A DNA stretch of 8,132 bases from Beijerinckiaceae bacterium. Lineage in GTDB: Bacteria; Pseudomonadota; Alphaproteobacteria; Rhizobiales; Beijerinckiaceae. The stretch's first letter is position 1. Each line of letters starts with the position of its first letter. Below, in pieces: positions 1-6,957 of the stretch. The translations under genes and the position numbers were made by a program. Below the pieces are notes generated by a model that had not been told where the DNA came from, did not search any database, and saw only the letters and a program-made list of their open reading frames with translations. Location of the stretch: positions 1 to 8,132 of the forward strand of contig JAKONB010000027.1 of assembly GCA_022702195.1 (NCBI GenBank), in the 5' to 3' direction.

Positions 1-614
1 AGCACCGGATCGTCGAGCTGCTGCCCCTGGCCGAGGGGACTCCAGGATTCGGTGACGATGCCGTGATCCGCGTGGAAGGCCCGGAGGTCGCGCTGCTGGA
101 ACCGGGGATGCAGCTCGATCTGGTTCACCGCCGGCACGATGCCGGTCTCGCCGATGATCCGTTCCAGGTGTTCGGGGGTGAAGTTCGAGACGCCGATGGA
201 CGCGGCGCGGCCCTCCTCGCGCAGGCGGATCAGCGCCTTCCAGGTCTCGACATACCGGTTACGGTCCGGGCAAGGCCAATGGATCAGGTAGAGATCGACC
301 GCGTCGAGGCCGAGCCGGCCGAGGCTGGCCTCGAAGGCCCGCAGCGTCGTGTCGAACCCCTGCTCGTCGTTCCAGAGCTTCGTCGTCACGAACAGGTCCG
401 AGCGGGACACCGCGGCAGCCCGCAGGGCGCGCCCGACCCCGGCCTCGTTGCCGTAGATCGCCGCCGTATCGATCGAACGGTACCCGGCGGCGATCGCCGC
501 CCCGACGATCTCCGGCGCCCGGTCATCCTCGAGCTTGTACACGCCGAAGCCGAGCTGCGGGATGGCCCGGCCGTCATTGAGCGGCAGCAGCGGAGGAAAG
601 GTGGTCTGGGTCAT
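1..614 (-). CDS. Aldo/keto reductase, DkgA/DkgB-like (3' end outside the window)
   Basis: NAD(P)H-dependent reductase of aldehydes or ketones, a soluble cytoplasmic (alpha/beta)8 barrel of the aldo/keto reductase superfamily. Translated from the minus strand, it begins MTQTTFPPLLPLNDG and stays open to the window edge, giving about 204 residues of an expected 270-280. The catalytic tetrad is complete: Asp49 in SIDTA, Tyr54 in AIYGNE, Lys79 in TTKLW and His112 in LIHWP. Typical downstream motifs IGVSNF, VNQIELHP and SWSPLG follow, as in the 2,5-diketo-D-gluconate reductase group. The C-terminal cofactor segment lies outside the window. The ATG at 614-612 sits right before the conserved first strand, but no strong ribosome binding site precedes it (only a weak AGAG). 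The gene is divergent from the aldehyde oxidoreductase operon, which hints at a carbonyl-related role. The true substrate cannot be read from the sequence. Confidence 0.93.
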   Translation of the reverse strand, partial: MTQTTFPPLLPLNDGRAIPQLGFGVYKLEDDRAPEIVGAAIAAGYRSIDTAAIYGNEAGVGRALRAAAVSRSDLFVTTKLWNDEQGFDTTLRAFEASLGRLGLDAVDLYLIHWPCPDRNRYVETWKALIRLREEGRAASIGVSNFTPEHLERIIGETGIVPAVNQIELHPRFQQRDLRAFHADHGIVTESWSPLGQGQQLDDPV

Positions 615-932
615 CGGGGCGATCTCTGGGTCGGGCAAAGTCCGTGCCCTCCGCAAACGGCGTAGGACGCTTCATGCGAAACGAATGGGCGGACCGCACG
701 CCCCAGGCCGGCCCCTCCTCGCGTGCGACGCCGCACATGGGCCGGCGGCTTCCTCCGCGCTGGCGGGTTGCGGTGAAGCGGCGCAGCGGGTTTCGGGATC
801 GGAAGCCCTCGCTTCGCGTTCACCCGGCGAGATTTCAGATCGATTCCAAACAGCGAACGCTTCCCCGGATGCGGTCGCCCTCCCCATTCGTCGCGACATC
901 CGGCCTCAGAGCCCGGTTTCGGAGGATCGTGC
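615..932. other. Divergent intergenic region between the reductase and the pao operon
   Basis: This 318-base stretch should hold the promoters of both divergent genes. Open frames across it look like GC-rich shadows: Arg/Pro-rich, with no family signature. One imperfect hairpin is visible at 788-808, where GGGTTTC pairs with GAAGCCC (one G-T pair) around a 7-base loop. I could not identify a convincing -35/-10 pair or an operator palindrome. The least GC-rich part, about 826-862, is the likeliest promoter area. Confidence 0.5.
921..925 (+). promoter_or_regulatory. Ribosome binding site deciding the GTG start of paoA
   Basis: GGAGG lies 7 bases before the GTG at 933-935, ideal spacing. It favours this GTG over the in-frame ATG at 951, and it keeps a normal short n-region ahead of the twin-arginine motif. 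Confidence 0.8.
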
Positions 933-1604
933 GTGACCGACACGAAGCCCATGCCCGACAGGACACCCCTGCCGACCCGCCGGACCGTCCTGGAGGGATG
1001 CGCGATGATGGCCGCCCTCGGCGCGAGCGGCCTGCCCTTCGGTGGGACGGCCCGCGCCGCGCCGGCCCCGATGCCCGGAGACCCCGCGCCCCAGACCATG
1101 CCGGTGCGGCTCAGCATCAACGGCCAGGACCGCGACCTCGTCCTCGATACCCGCACCACCCTGCTGGACGCCCTGCGCGAGCATCTCGACCTCACCGGCA
1201 CCAAGAAGGGCTGCGACCACGGGCAATGCGGCGCCTGCACCGTGCTGGTGGAGGGGCGGCGCATCAATTCCTGCCTGACGCTGGCGGCGATGCATGAGGG
1301 CGACCAGATCGAGACCATCGAGGGGTTCGCCTCCGGCGACGACCTCCATCCGCTCCAGGCCGCCTTCCTGCACCATGACGGCTACCAGTGCGGCTACTGC
1401 ACCCCGGGCCAGATCTGCTCGGCGGCGGGGATGCTGTCGGAGGTGAAAGCGGGCTGGCCGAGCCATGCCAGCGCCGACCTCCTCGCCACCGCCGCCCTCT
1501 CCGATTCCGAGATCCGCGAGCGGATGAGCGGCAACATCTGCCGCTGCAGCGCCTATCCGAACATCGTCGCGGCGATCAAAGACGCCGCGGGCGCCGACCT
1601 CTAA
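933..1604 (+). CDS. paoA: Periplasmic aldehyde oxidoreductase, iron-sulfur subunit PaoA with Tat signal
   Basis: Electron-transfer subunit of a xanthine-oxidase-family aldehyde oxidoreductase. Its two [2Fe-2S] clusters pass electrons from the molybdenum centre toward FAD. The 223 residues are close to E. coli PaoA/YagT. A Tat signal peptide is visible: TRRTVLEG at residues 15-22, an Ala/Leu-rich stretch, and a likely cleavage site after the Ala-Arg-Ala at 40-42. The N-terminal plant-ferredoxin fold carries Cys94, Cys99, Cys102 and Cys114. The C-terminal helical domain carries Cys153, Cys156, Cys203 and Cys205 (QCGYC and ICRCS). All eight expected ligands are present. It starts with GTG at 933 behind GGAGG. 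It is the first gene of the operon, 19 bases ahead of paoB. In the known system this subunit's signal exports the whole folded complex, and neither partner here has a signal of its own. Confidence 0.95.
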   Translation: MTDTKPMPDRTPLPTRRTVLEGCAMMAALGASGLPFGGTARAAPAPMPGDPAPQTMPVRLSINGQDRDLVLDTRTTLLDALREHLDLTGTKKGCDHGQCGACTVLVEGRRINSCLTLAAMHEGDQIETIEGFASGDDLHPLQAAFLHHDGYQCGYCTPGQICSAAGMLSEVKAGWPSHASADLLATAALSDSEIRERMSGNICRCSAYPNIVAAIKDAAGADL

Positions 1605-1623
1605 TCAGCGAGCGCCGAATCCC

Positions 1624-2595
1624 ATGAAAGCCTTCACCTACGCCCGTCCCACCACCATCGCCGAGGCGGCCAAGCTCGGCAGCGAGCGGCCCAACGCCCG
1701 GTTCATCGCCGGCGGCACCAACCTCCTCGACCTGATGAAGCTCCAGGTGGAGACCCCCGCCCACGTCATCGACGTGAACCGGCTGCCGCTCAACGACGTG
1801 ACGGCCACAGAGGAGGGCGGCCTGCGGATCGGGGCGCTGGTGCGCAACGCCGACCTTGCCGCCGACATGCGCATCCGCAAGAACTATGGCGTGCTGTCGC
1901 GGGCGCTGCTGGCCGGCGCTTCCGGGCAGTTGCGCAACAAGGCCACCACCGCCGGCAACCTGCTGCAACGCACCCGCTGCTCGTATTTCTACGACACCTC
2001 GAAACCCTGCAACAAGCGCGAGCCGGGCACTGGCTGCGCCGCCATCGGTGGCTTCACCCGCATTCACGCCATCCTGGGGGCGAGCGATTCGTGCATCGCC
2101 ACCAACCCGTCCGACATGGCGGTGGCCATGCGCGCCCTCGACGCGGTGGTGGAGACCGCCAATCCCGACGGCTCCGAGCGCCGCATCCCCATCGCCGATT
2201 TCCACCGCCTGCCGGGCGACACGCCGCAGATCGAGACGGTGCTCCGCCCCGGCGAGCTGGTCACCGCCGTCACCTTGCCGAAGCCCCTGCCGGGCATCCA
2301 CCTCTACCGCAAGGTCCGGGACCGGGCCTCCTACGCCTTCGCGGTGATCTCGGTGGCGGCGGTGATCGATGCCGCGCCGGACGGCAAGGTCCGCTCGGCC
2401 CGCCTCGCCTTCGGCGGTCTCGCCCACAAGCCGTGGCGGGTGGAGGGCGCCGAGCGGGCGCTCGTCGCCGACGGCGTCGATGCGGCGGCGGATGCGGTTC
2501 TGGCCGGCGCCCGCGGCCAGGGCACCAACGACTTCAAGATCCCGCTGACCCGCCGCACCCTCCGGGCCGTCATGGCCGAAGCCGTTCGCGCCTGA
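1624..2595 (+). CDS. paoB: Periplasmic aldehyde oxidoreductase, FAD-binding subunit PaoB with [4Fe-4S] insert
   Basis: FAD subunit (323 residues, as E. coli PaoB/YagS) of the molybdenum aldehyde oxidoreductase. It takes electrons from PaoA and passes them to the final acceptor. It starts MKAFTYARP. The FAD pyrophosphate motif FIAGGTNLLDLMK lies at residues 27-39 and a second FAD motif, TTAGNLLQR, at 108-116. Directly after comes the insert that sets PaoB apart from ordinary xanthine dehydrogenase FAD subunits: Cys119, Cys129, Cys138 and Cys157 (RCSYFYD, KPCNKR, GTGCAA, DSCIAT), the ligands of an extra [4Fe-4S] cluster. The C-terminal part (about 190-320) matches the CO dehydrogenase flavoprotein C-terminal domain. 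There is no signal peptide, consistent with export by hitchhiking on PaoA. The ribosome binding site is weak, so translation may be coupled to paoA, which ends 19 bases upstream. A 56-base gap leads to paoC. Confidence 0.95.
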   Translation: MKAFTYARPTTIAEAAKLGSERPNARFIAGGTNLLDLMKLQVETPAHVIDVNRLPLNDVTATEEGGLRIGALVRNADLAADMRIRKNYGVLSRALLAGASGQLRNKATTAGNLLQRTRCSYFYDTSKPCNKREPGTGCAAIGGFTRIHAILGASDSCIATNPSDMAVAMRALDAVVETANPDGSERRIPIADFHRLPGDTPQIETVLRPGELVTAVTLPKPLPGIHLYRKVRDRASYAFAVISVAAVIDAAPDGKVRSARLAFGGLAHKPWRVEGAERALVADGVDAAADAVLAGARGQGTNDFKIPLTRRTLRAVMAEAVRA

Positions 2596-2651
2596 GCGCC
2601 GGCCTGCCAAGCCGCCTCGCCCCACCGCCGCACCGATCAGGATTCGCAATC

Positions 2652-4877
2652 ATGGACATGAGCCAGCCGATCGGCCGCACGCCGCTGGACGAGACGACGG
2701 ATGGCCTGCTCGGCCGCCCCATCGACCGGGTCGAGGGACGCCTGAAGGTCATGGGCGCGGCACCCTACGCCTACGAGACGCGCGAACTGAAGGACCCGGC
2801 CTACGGCACGCTGGTGGAGGCGACCATCGCCAAGGGCCGCATCGTGACGCTGGACGTGACGGCGGCGCGCGCCATGCCGGGCGTGCTCCACGTCATGACC
2901 CATGAGAACGTGCCGCCGCAGGGTCCCAAGAAGGAGCAGGTCGGCCCGGTTCTGACCGGCCCCGAGATCGTCCATCACGGCCAGCCCATCGCCTTCGTGG
3001 TCGCCGAGACCTTCGAGCAGGCCCGCGCCGCCGCGGCCCTGGTGAAGGCCGAATACGCGGTTGAGAAGGGCGCCTACGACCTGCGGGCCGCCAAGCCGGA
3101 CGCGGTGGAGCCGAAGCCCATGCAGACCCCGCCGGATTCTGCGCTCGGTGATTTCGAGGGCGCCTTCGCGGCCGCCCCGGTCAAGCTCGACGTGGAGTAC
3201 ACCACCCCGGTCCAGACCCATGCGATGATGGAGCCGCACGCCACCATCGGGTCCTGGGAGGGCGATCACGTCACGCTCTTCACCTCCAACCAGATGCTGA
3301 ACCGCGGCCAGGTCTCCCTCGCCTCGGTGCTGAACCTACCGCCCGGGAATGTGCGCCTGGTGAGCCGCTACATCGGCGGCGGATTCGGGGGCAAGCTGCA
3401 GCCGCAGGCGGACGCGATCTTCGCGGCCCTGGCTTCGAAGGCCATCGGCCGTCCGGTGAAGGTGGCGCTCACCCGCCAGCAGGAATTCCACGTCACCACG
3501 CGGCGCTCGGACACCATCCAGCGCCTGCGCCTCGGGGCCGATGCCGAGGGCAGGCTCAGCGCCATCGGCCATGAATCCTGGTCCGACACCACGCCGGGGG
3601 ACGGCTTCTTCGAGACCTCGGCCAACGCCACCCGCTCGCTCTACGCGGCCCCGAACCGGATGACGAAGCACCGGCTGGCCACCCTCAACCTGCCGGTTTC
3701 CTCCTCCATGCGCGCGCCGGGCGAGGCGGTGGGGATGCTCGCCCTCGAATGCGCCATGGACGAGCTCGCCGAGCAGCTGAAGCTCGATCCCATCGCGCTG
3801 CGCATCCGCAACGAACCGGAGCAGGATCCCGAGAAGCAGGTGCCCTTCTCCACCCGCCAGCTGGTGCCCTGCATGCGGGAGGGCGCGCGGCTCTTCGGCT
3901 GGGACAAGCGGCAGCCCGCCGGCACCGCCCGCGACGGCCAGTGGCGCGTCGGCATGGGGATGTCGGCCGCCGCCCGCCTCAACCCGCTGATGGCGTCCTC
4001 CGCCGCGATCCGCCTGGAAACCGACGGATCGGTGACCGTCAGGATGGCGATGACCGACATCGGCACCGGCACCTACACGATCCTGACGCAGATCGCCGGC
4101 GAGATGCTGGGCCTGCCCGTCGAGAAGGTGCGGATCGAACTCGGCGACACCCGTTTCCCGAAGGCGGCCGGCTCCGGCGGCTCCTTCGGCGCCGGCAGCA
4201 CCGGCTCGGCCCTCTACGTCGCCTGCGACGCCCTGCGCCAGAAGATCGCCCGGGCGGCCGACCTCACGCTCGACGGCATCCATTTCGCCGACGGGCGGGT
4301 GATCTCCGGCAATCGCTCCGAGGCGCTGGCCGACGTGGCGCGCGGTGGGGTGATCGAGGCGGAGGGCGAGATCGAGCCCGGCGACATGACGAAGAAGTTC
4401 TCGCAATATTCCTACGGCGCGCATTTCGCGGAGGTCGGCGTCGACGCCGATACGGGCGAGGTGCGGCTGCGGCGGATGCTCGGGGTCTTCACCGGCGGCC
4501 GCATCCTCAACGCCAAGACCGCGCGCTCGCAGGCGATCGGCGGCATGACCTTCGGAGTCGGCGCCGCGCTGATGGAGGAGGTCACCATCGACCAGCGCTA
4601 CGGCCACTTCGTCAACCACGACCTGGCCGAGTATCACGTGCCGGTCCATGCCGACATTCCGGCCATCGAGGCGGTGTTCCTGCCCGAGCTCGACGACAAG
4701 GCCAACCCGCTGAAAAGCAAGGGGCTCGGCGAACTCGGCATCTGCGGCGCCGGAGCGGCCCTCGCCAACGCGGTGTACAACGCCACCGGCCTGCGCCTGC
4801 GCCACTACCCCCTCACGCTCGACAAGCTCCTCGCCGGCTTCGCCGCGCAGGAGGGGACGGCGCAGCGCCGCAGCTAG
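2652..4877 (+). CDS. paoC: Periplasmic aldehyde oxidoreductase, molybdenum cofactor subunit PaoC
   Basis: Catalytic subunit that oxidises aldehydes to carboxylic acids at a molybdenum cofactor (a cytosine dinucleotide form in E. coli PaoC). It has 741 residues against 732 in E. coli. It begins MDMSQPIGRT, with GRPIDRVEGRLKVMG (about residues 20-34) starting the a/b hammerhead domain. Cofactor-binding motifs are GGGFGGK at 242-248, MRAPGEAVGM at about 353-362 and GSGGSFGAGSTG from 507. The catalytic base is Glu694 in KGLGELGICGAG, matching the essential Glu692 of the E. coli enzyme. No signal peptide is seen. AGGA at 2639-2642 lies 9 bases before the ATG, and another ATG two codons in (2658) cannot be excluded. 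It is last in the operon. The next gene is 470 bases away and unrelated, so the usual maturation gene paoD is absent here. The aldehyde substrate cannot be told from sequence. Confidence 0.96.
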   Translation: MDMSQPIGRTPLDETTDGLLGRPIDRVEGRLKVMGAAPYAYETRELKDPAYGTLVEATIAKGRIVTLDVTAARAMPGVLHVMTHENVPPQGPKKEQVGPVLTGPEIVHHGQPIAFVVAETFEQARAAAALVKAEYAVEKGAYDLRAAKPDAVEPKPMQTPPDSALGDFEGAFAAAPVKLDVEYTTPVQTHAMMEPHATIGSWEGDHVTLFTSNQMLNRGQVSLASVLNLPPGNVRLVSRYIGGGFGGKLQPQADAIFAALASKAIGRPVKVALTRQQEFHVTTRRSDTIQRLRLGADAEGRLSAIGHESWSDTTPGDGFFETSANATRSLYAAPNRMTKHRLATLNLPVSSSMRAPGEAVGMLALECAMDELAEQLKLDPIALRIRNEPEQDPEKQVPFSTRQLVPCMREGARLFGWDKRQPAGTARDGQWRVGMGMSAAARLNPLMASSAAIRLETDGSVTVRMAMTDIGTGTYTILTQIAGEMLGLPVEKVRIELGDTRFPKAAGSGGSFGAGSTGSALYVACDALRQKIARAADLTLDGIHFADGRVISGNRSEALADVARGGVIEAEGEIEPGDMTKKFSQYSYGAHFAEVGVDADTGEVRLRRMLGVFTGGRILNAKTARSQAIGGMTFGVGAALMEEVTIDQRYGHFVNHDLAEYHVPVHADIPAIEAVFLPELDDKANPLKSKGLGELGICGAGAALANAVYNATGLRLRHYPLTLDKLLAGFAAQEGTAQRRS

Positions 4878-4939
4878 AGCCTCGTCCCGGAAGGTGGTCG
4901 CCGGCTTTCGGCGAAGAGACGATGCGAAATCAAGAACCG

Positions 4940-4978
4940 ACAGCATCGCCCCGGATCCGATTCCCGGGACGATGCTGT
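4940..4978 (+). terminator. Long stem-loop after paoC, possible terminator
   Basis: ACAGCATCG (4940-4948) pairs with CGATGCTGT (4970-4978). After a single C/A mismatch, CCCGG (4950-4954) pairs with CCGGG (4964-4968) around a 9-base loop. That makes 14 pairs starting 63 bases after the paoC stop. There is no T-run, so a classic intrinsic terminator is not shown. It could be a transcript-end stabiliser or a copy of an extragenic palindrome. Confidence 0.55.
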
Positions 4979-4995
4979 AAGGTCGGTTGGGGAGG

Positions 4996-5013
4996 CGGGC
5001 GATTCGTCGCCCG
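4996..5013 (+). terminator. Second stem-loop after paoC with TTCG loop
   Basis: CGGGCGA and TCGCCCG form a perfect 7-bp stem closed by TTCG, a tetraloop known to be very stable. It lies 17 bases after the first hairpin. The pair of structures suggests the 3' end of the pao transcript. No U-tract follows, so termination as such is inferred. Confidence 0.5.
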
Positions 5014-5335
5014 GCTTGGGACCGAACGGGAGCACGGAAACGTTTTCCCCGGCCGGGCGATCCTGCAGGCCGGGACGCGGCCCAAGCTTTGGAATTCTTC
5101 GCAACAGTATGGACCGAGCCACCGCCAACGCGGCACCCGTGGTTGTGCCGGCGTGGCGCATTGCACCAAACAACATGCCGGAGCGGCGGATCGGATCCTC
5201 GCTGAAATCGCTCTCGCGGCAGCGCAACATGGGCTCATGTCGCGATCGACACTTGGCATCCCCGGTCGGAGGGCGGGAAATTCGGCGATAAGGCGCTGTT
5301 AATCGGCGGCTGATATTTGACGGGGTAACTGTAAC

Positions 5336-5339
5336 AGGA
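5336..5339 (+). promoter_or_regulatory. Probable ribosome binding site of the chemotaxis gene
   Basis: AGGA lies 10 bases before the ATG at 5350. It is only moderate, but it is the best match nearby and supports this start, which begins MLGLLSKRSR. Confidence 0.45.
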
Positions 5340-5349
5340 TCAACCCCGT

Positions 5350-6726
5350 ATGCTCGGCCTTCTCTCCAAGCGATCCCGGACCGACGCCGAAGCCGCGGGG
5401 ACCCGCGCCGGTGAGATCCGGGCGTCCGAAGAGGCGCGGATGCTCGAGGCCGTGACATCCCTCCTCGCCTCGCAGGATCTCAACGTCGTCGATCTTCCCG
5501 AGGGTCCGCTCAAGACCGCCCTGGCTCGCTGGCAGGCGGAGGGCGAAGGCAACCTCCTGCATCATCTCGGAAGCATCGCCTTCATCGCCCGCGATGCCTC
5601 GGAGGCGGCGATCAACATCGGCTGGATGACCTACGACATCGGCGAGGTCGCCCGCGCGACCCAGACGATCGCCGGCGCCGCCGAGGAGATGGCGGCCTCC
5701 ATCGCGGAGGTCGCGCAGACCTCCGATACCGTGGTGCAGGTGGCCCAGGGCGCCCTGGAGGCGATGCAGGGCTGCATCGGCGACGGGCACCAGGCCCGCA
5801 CCGCGATGGAGGAGATCGACGGCCGCACCGCGCAGATCTCCGACCGGGTGGTGGTGCTGGAACGCGCCGTGGCGGAGATCGAGATGATGGCCAACGCCAT
5901 CGCGGCGATCTCGAGCCAGACCAACCTCCTGGCCCTGAACGCCACGATCGAGGCCGCCCGTGCGGGCGAGGCCGGCCGCGGCTTCTCCGTGGTGGCCGCC
6001 GAGGTGAAGTCGCTCTCGGCCCAGACCGCGAAATCCACCGGCGAGATCCGCGCCCTGCTCGGCACCCTCACCGCCGAGATGGGGTCGATCTCCCAGGCCG
6101 TTCACGAGAGCCGGAATGCCGTCACCTCCGGCCGCACCATCGTCGAGCAGCTCGAACGGCGCGTGGGCGAGACCAACGATCGCATCGGCCAGGCGAGCGA
6201 CCTGAACCGGGCCATCGCCCAGATGCTCGGCCAGCAGCGCTCCGCCACGAGCGAGATCTCCACCAGCGTCCAGAACATCGCCGCGAAGGCCACCAAGACC
6301 CACGAGGAGATCGAGCAGATCACCAACCGCCTCGTGCGCGCGGAAGGGTTCGGCCAGACCGCCCTCGAACCGCCGGCGAACCCGCATCATTCCTATCCGC
6401 TGGTGCGCCTGCCGGCCGATCTCGGAGTCTGGAAGCGCAAGCTCGCCCGGGTCCTCGTCGGCCTCGCGACGCCGGATCCCAGCCTCGCGACGATGACGGG
6501 CGGCCGGCACAGCGTCGCGGCGGAGCTGCGCAACAGCCCCCTGCGGGAGCATCCGGCGTTGGCCCGCTTCGCCGAAGCCGAGGTGACCGCCCAGGCCGAG
6601 GCCGAACGCATGGTCAAGGCGGTGGCGGCCAACGATTGGGATATCGGCACGCCCGCCTACAAGGCCGCCACCGAGGCGATGCGGACGATGATCGCCGCCG
6701 CCAAGGAGATGGTCGGCCGCGCCTGA
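5350..6726 (+). CDS. Soluble methyl-accepting chemotaxis protein with divergent CZB-like C-terminal domain
   Basis: Cytoplasmic chemoreceptor that would signal to CheA/CheW. It has 458 residues and no transmembrane segment or signal peptide, so it is not a periplasmic sensor. Residues 1-75 match no sensor domain I recognise. Residues about 80-330 form the long coiled-coil signalling domain. Its tip is ISSQTNLLALNATIEAARAG at 187-206 followed by EAGRGFSVVAAEVKSLS, nearly the family consensus. Residues about 340-458 form a helical C-terminal domain. DLGVWKRKLARVL (357-369) and the later EHPALARF segment resemble CZB zinc-sensing domains, but the usual His and Cys ligands are not at the expected places. 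No C-terminal CheR-tethering pentapeptide is present (it ends EMVGRA). It is transcribed alone, converging on the PilZ-like gene. The ligand is unknown. The family call is firm; the CZB relation is my inference. Confidence 0.93.
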   Translation: MLGLLSKRSRTDAEAAGTRAGEIRASEEARMLEAVTSLLASQDLNVVDLPEGPLKTALARWQAEGEGNLLHHLGSIAFIARDASEAAINIGWMTYDIGEVARATQTIAGAAEEMAASIAEVAQTSDTVVQVAQGALEAMQGCIGDGHQARTAMEEIDGRTAQISDRVVVLERAVAEIEMMANAIAAISSQTNLLALNATIEAARAGEAGRGFSVVAAEVKSLSAQTAKSTGEIRALLGTLTAEMGSISQAVHESRNAVTSGRTIVEQLERRVGETNDRIGQASDLNRAIAQMLGQQRSATSEISTSVQNIAAKATKTHEEIEQITNRLVRAEGFGQTALEPPANPHHSYPLVRLPADLGVWKRKLARVLVGLATPDPSLATMTGGRHSVAAELRNSPLREHPALARFAEAEVTAQAEAERMVKAVAANDWDIGTPAYKAATEAMRTMIAAAKEMVGRA

Positions 6727-6957
6727 TTCCGGCCTCCCGCCGATCGGTTCGGTCGATCGCGGCGGTCTCGTATGCGGGCGCCCTCCCTGGCGAACAGGGC
6801 GACCGCATGACCCGACCGAGATCGACGGGACACGGTCCCACCGGACCCGGAGCGGACCCTTTCCGGGTCCCCCGGATCACGGACGAACGCTCGACCTCTC
6901 GGCTCCGCATCGCATTGTCCCGCATGGGATCGGTCATCGCCTCGGCGCGAGGTCCCC
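6727..6957. other. Intergenic region between convergent genes
   Basis: This 231-base stretch lies between the ends of the chemotaxis gene and the leftward PilZ-like gene. Besides the strong hairpin at 6843-6870 there is a weaker bipartite one: GCGGTC (6762-6767) with GACCGC (6801-6806), enclosing GCCCT (6780-6784) with AGGGC (6796-6800). No credible gene is seen. Confidence 0.5.
6843..6870. terminator. Perfect 9-bp hairpin between convergent genes, possible bidirectional terminator
   Basis: GGACCCGGA (6843-6851) pairs perfectly with TCCGGGTCC (6862-6870) around a 10-base loop. It lies about 115 bases past the chemotaxis gene stop and about 90 bases past the end of the leftward gene, where transcripts from both sides would end. 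No T-run flanks it, so this is placement plus structure only. Confidence 0.5.

Larger units (their letters stand above)
4878..5349. other. Long intergenic region between paoC and the chemotaxis gene
   Basis: This 472-base region has no credible gene. Open frames on both strands within it (for example 5016-5291 on + and 4930-5259 on -) are low in complexity and match no family I know. The first 140 bases hold two hairpins (listed separately). GGCCGGG is repeated directly at 5051-5057 and 5068-5074. GTAAC is repeated at 5325-5329 and 5331-5335, close to the next start codon. From about 5085 the sequence is less GC-rich, as expected for the chemotaxis gene's promoter and leader, but I found no convincing promoter pair. 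Confidence 0.6.

Noticed and set aside
999..1001. Cys23 in LEGC of PaoA as a possible lipoprotein lipobox
   Set aside because: It lies before the hydrophobic stretch and has Glu at -2, which does not fit a lipobox; the Ala-Arg-Ala site at 40-42 fits Tat cleavage better.
3336..4946. A 536-codon minus-strand open frame opposite paoC, and similar long frames opposite the other genes
   Set aside because: They are shadows caused by high GC at third codon positions; the plus-strand proteins are complete, conserved enzymes.
5016..5291. A 91-codon open frame on + (and a 109-codon one on - at 4930-5259) in the gap before the chemoreceptor
   Set aside because: There is no ribosome binding site, no family signature, and a composition like random GC-rich reading frames; the two overlap on opposite strands.
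5275..5305. GGAAA followed after about 16 bases by TGTT, resembling an EcfG-type stress promoter (GGAAC-N16/17-CGTT)
   Set aside because: Both boxes have mismatches and such near-matches are common; not enough to call a promoter.
5317..5322. TTGACG as a -35 box before the chemoreceptor gene
   Set aside because: A -10 at 17 bases would fall at 5340-5345 (TCAACC), which does not match and lies right at the start codon.
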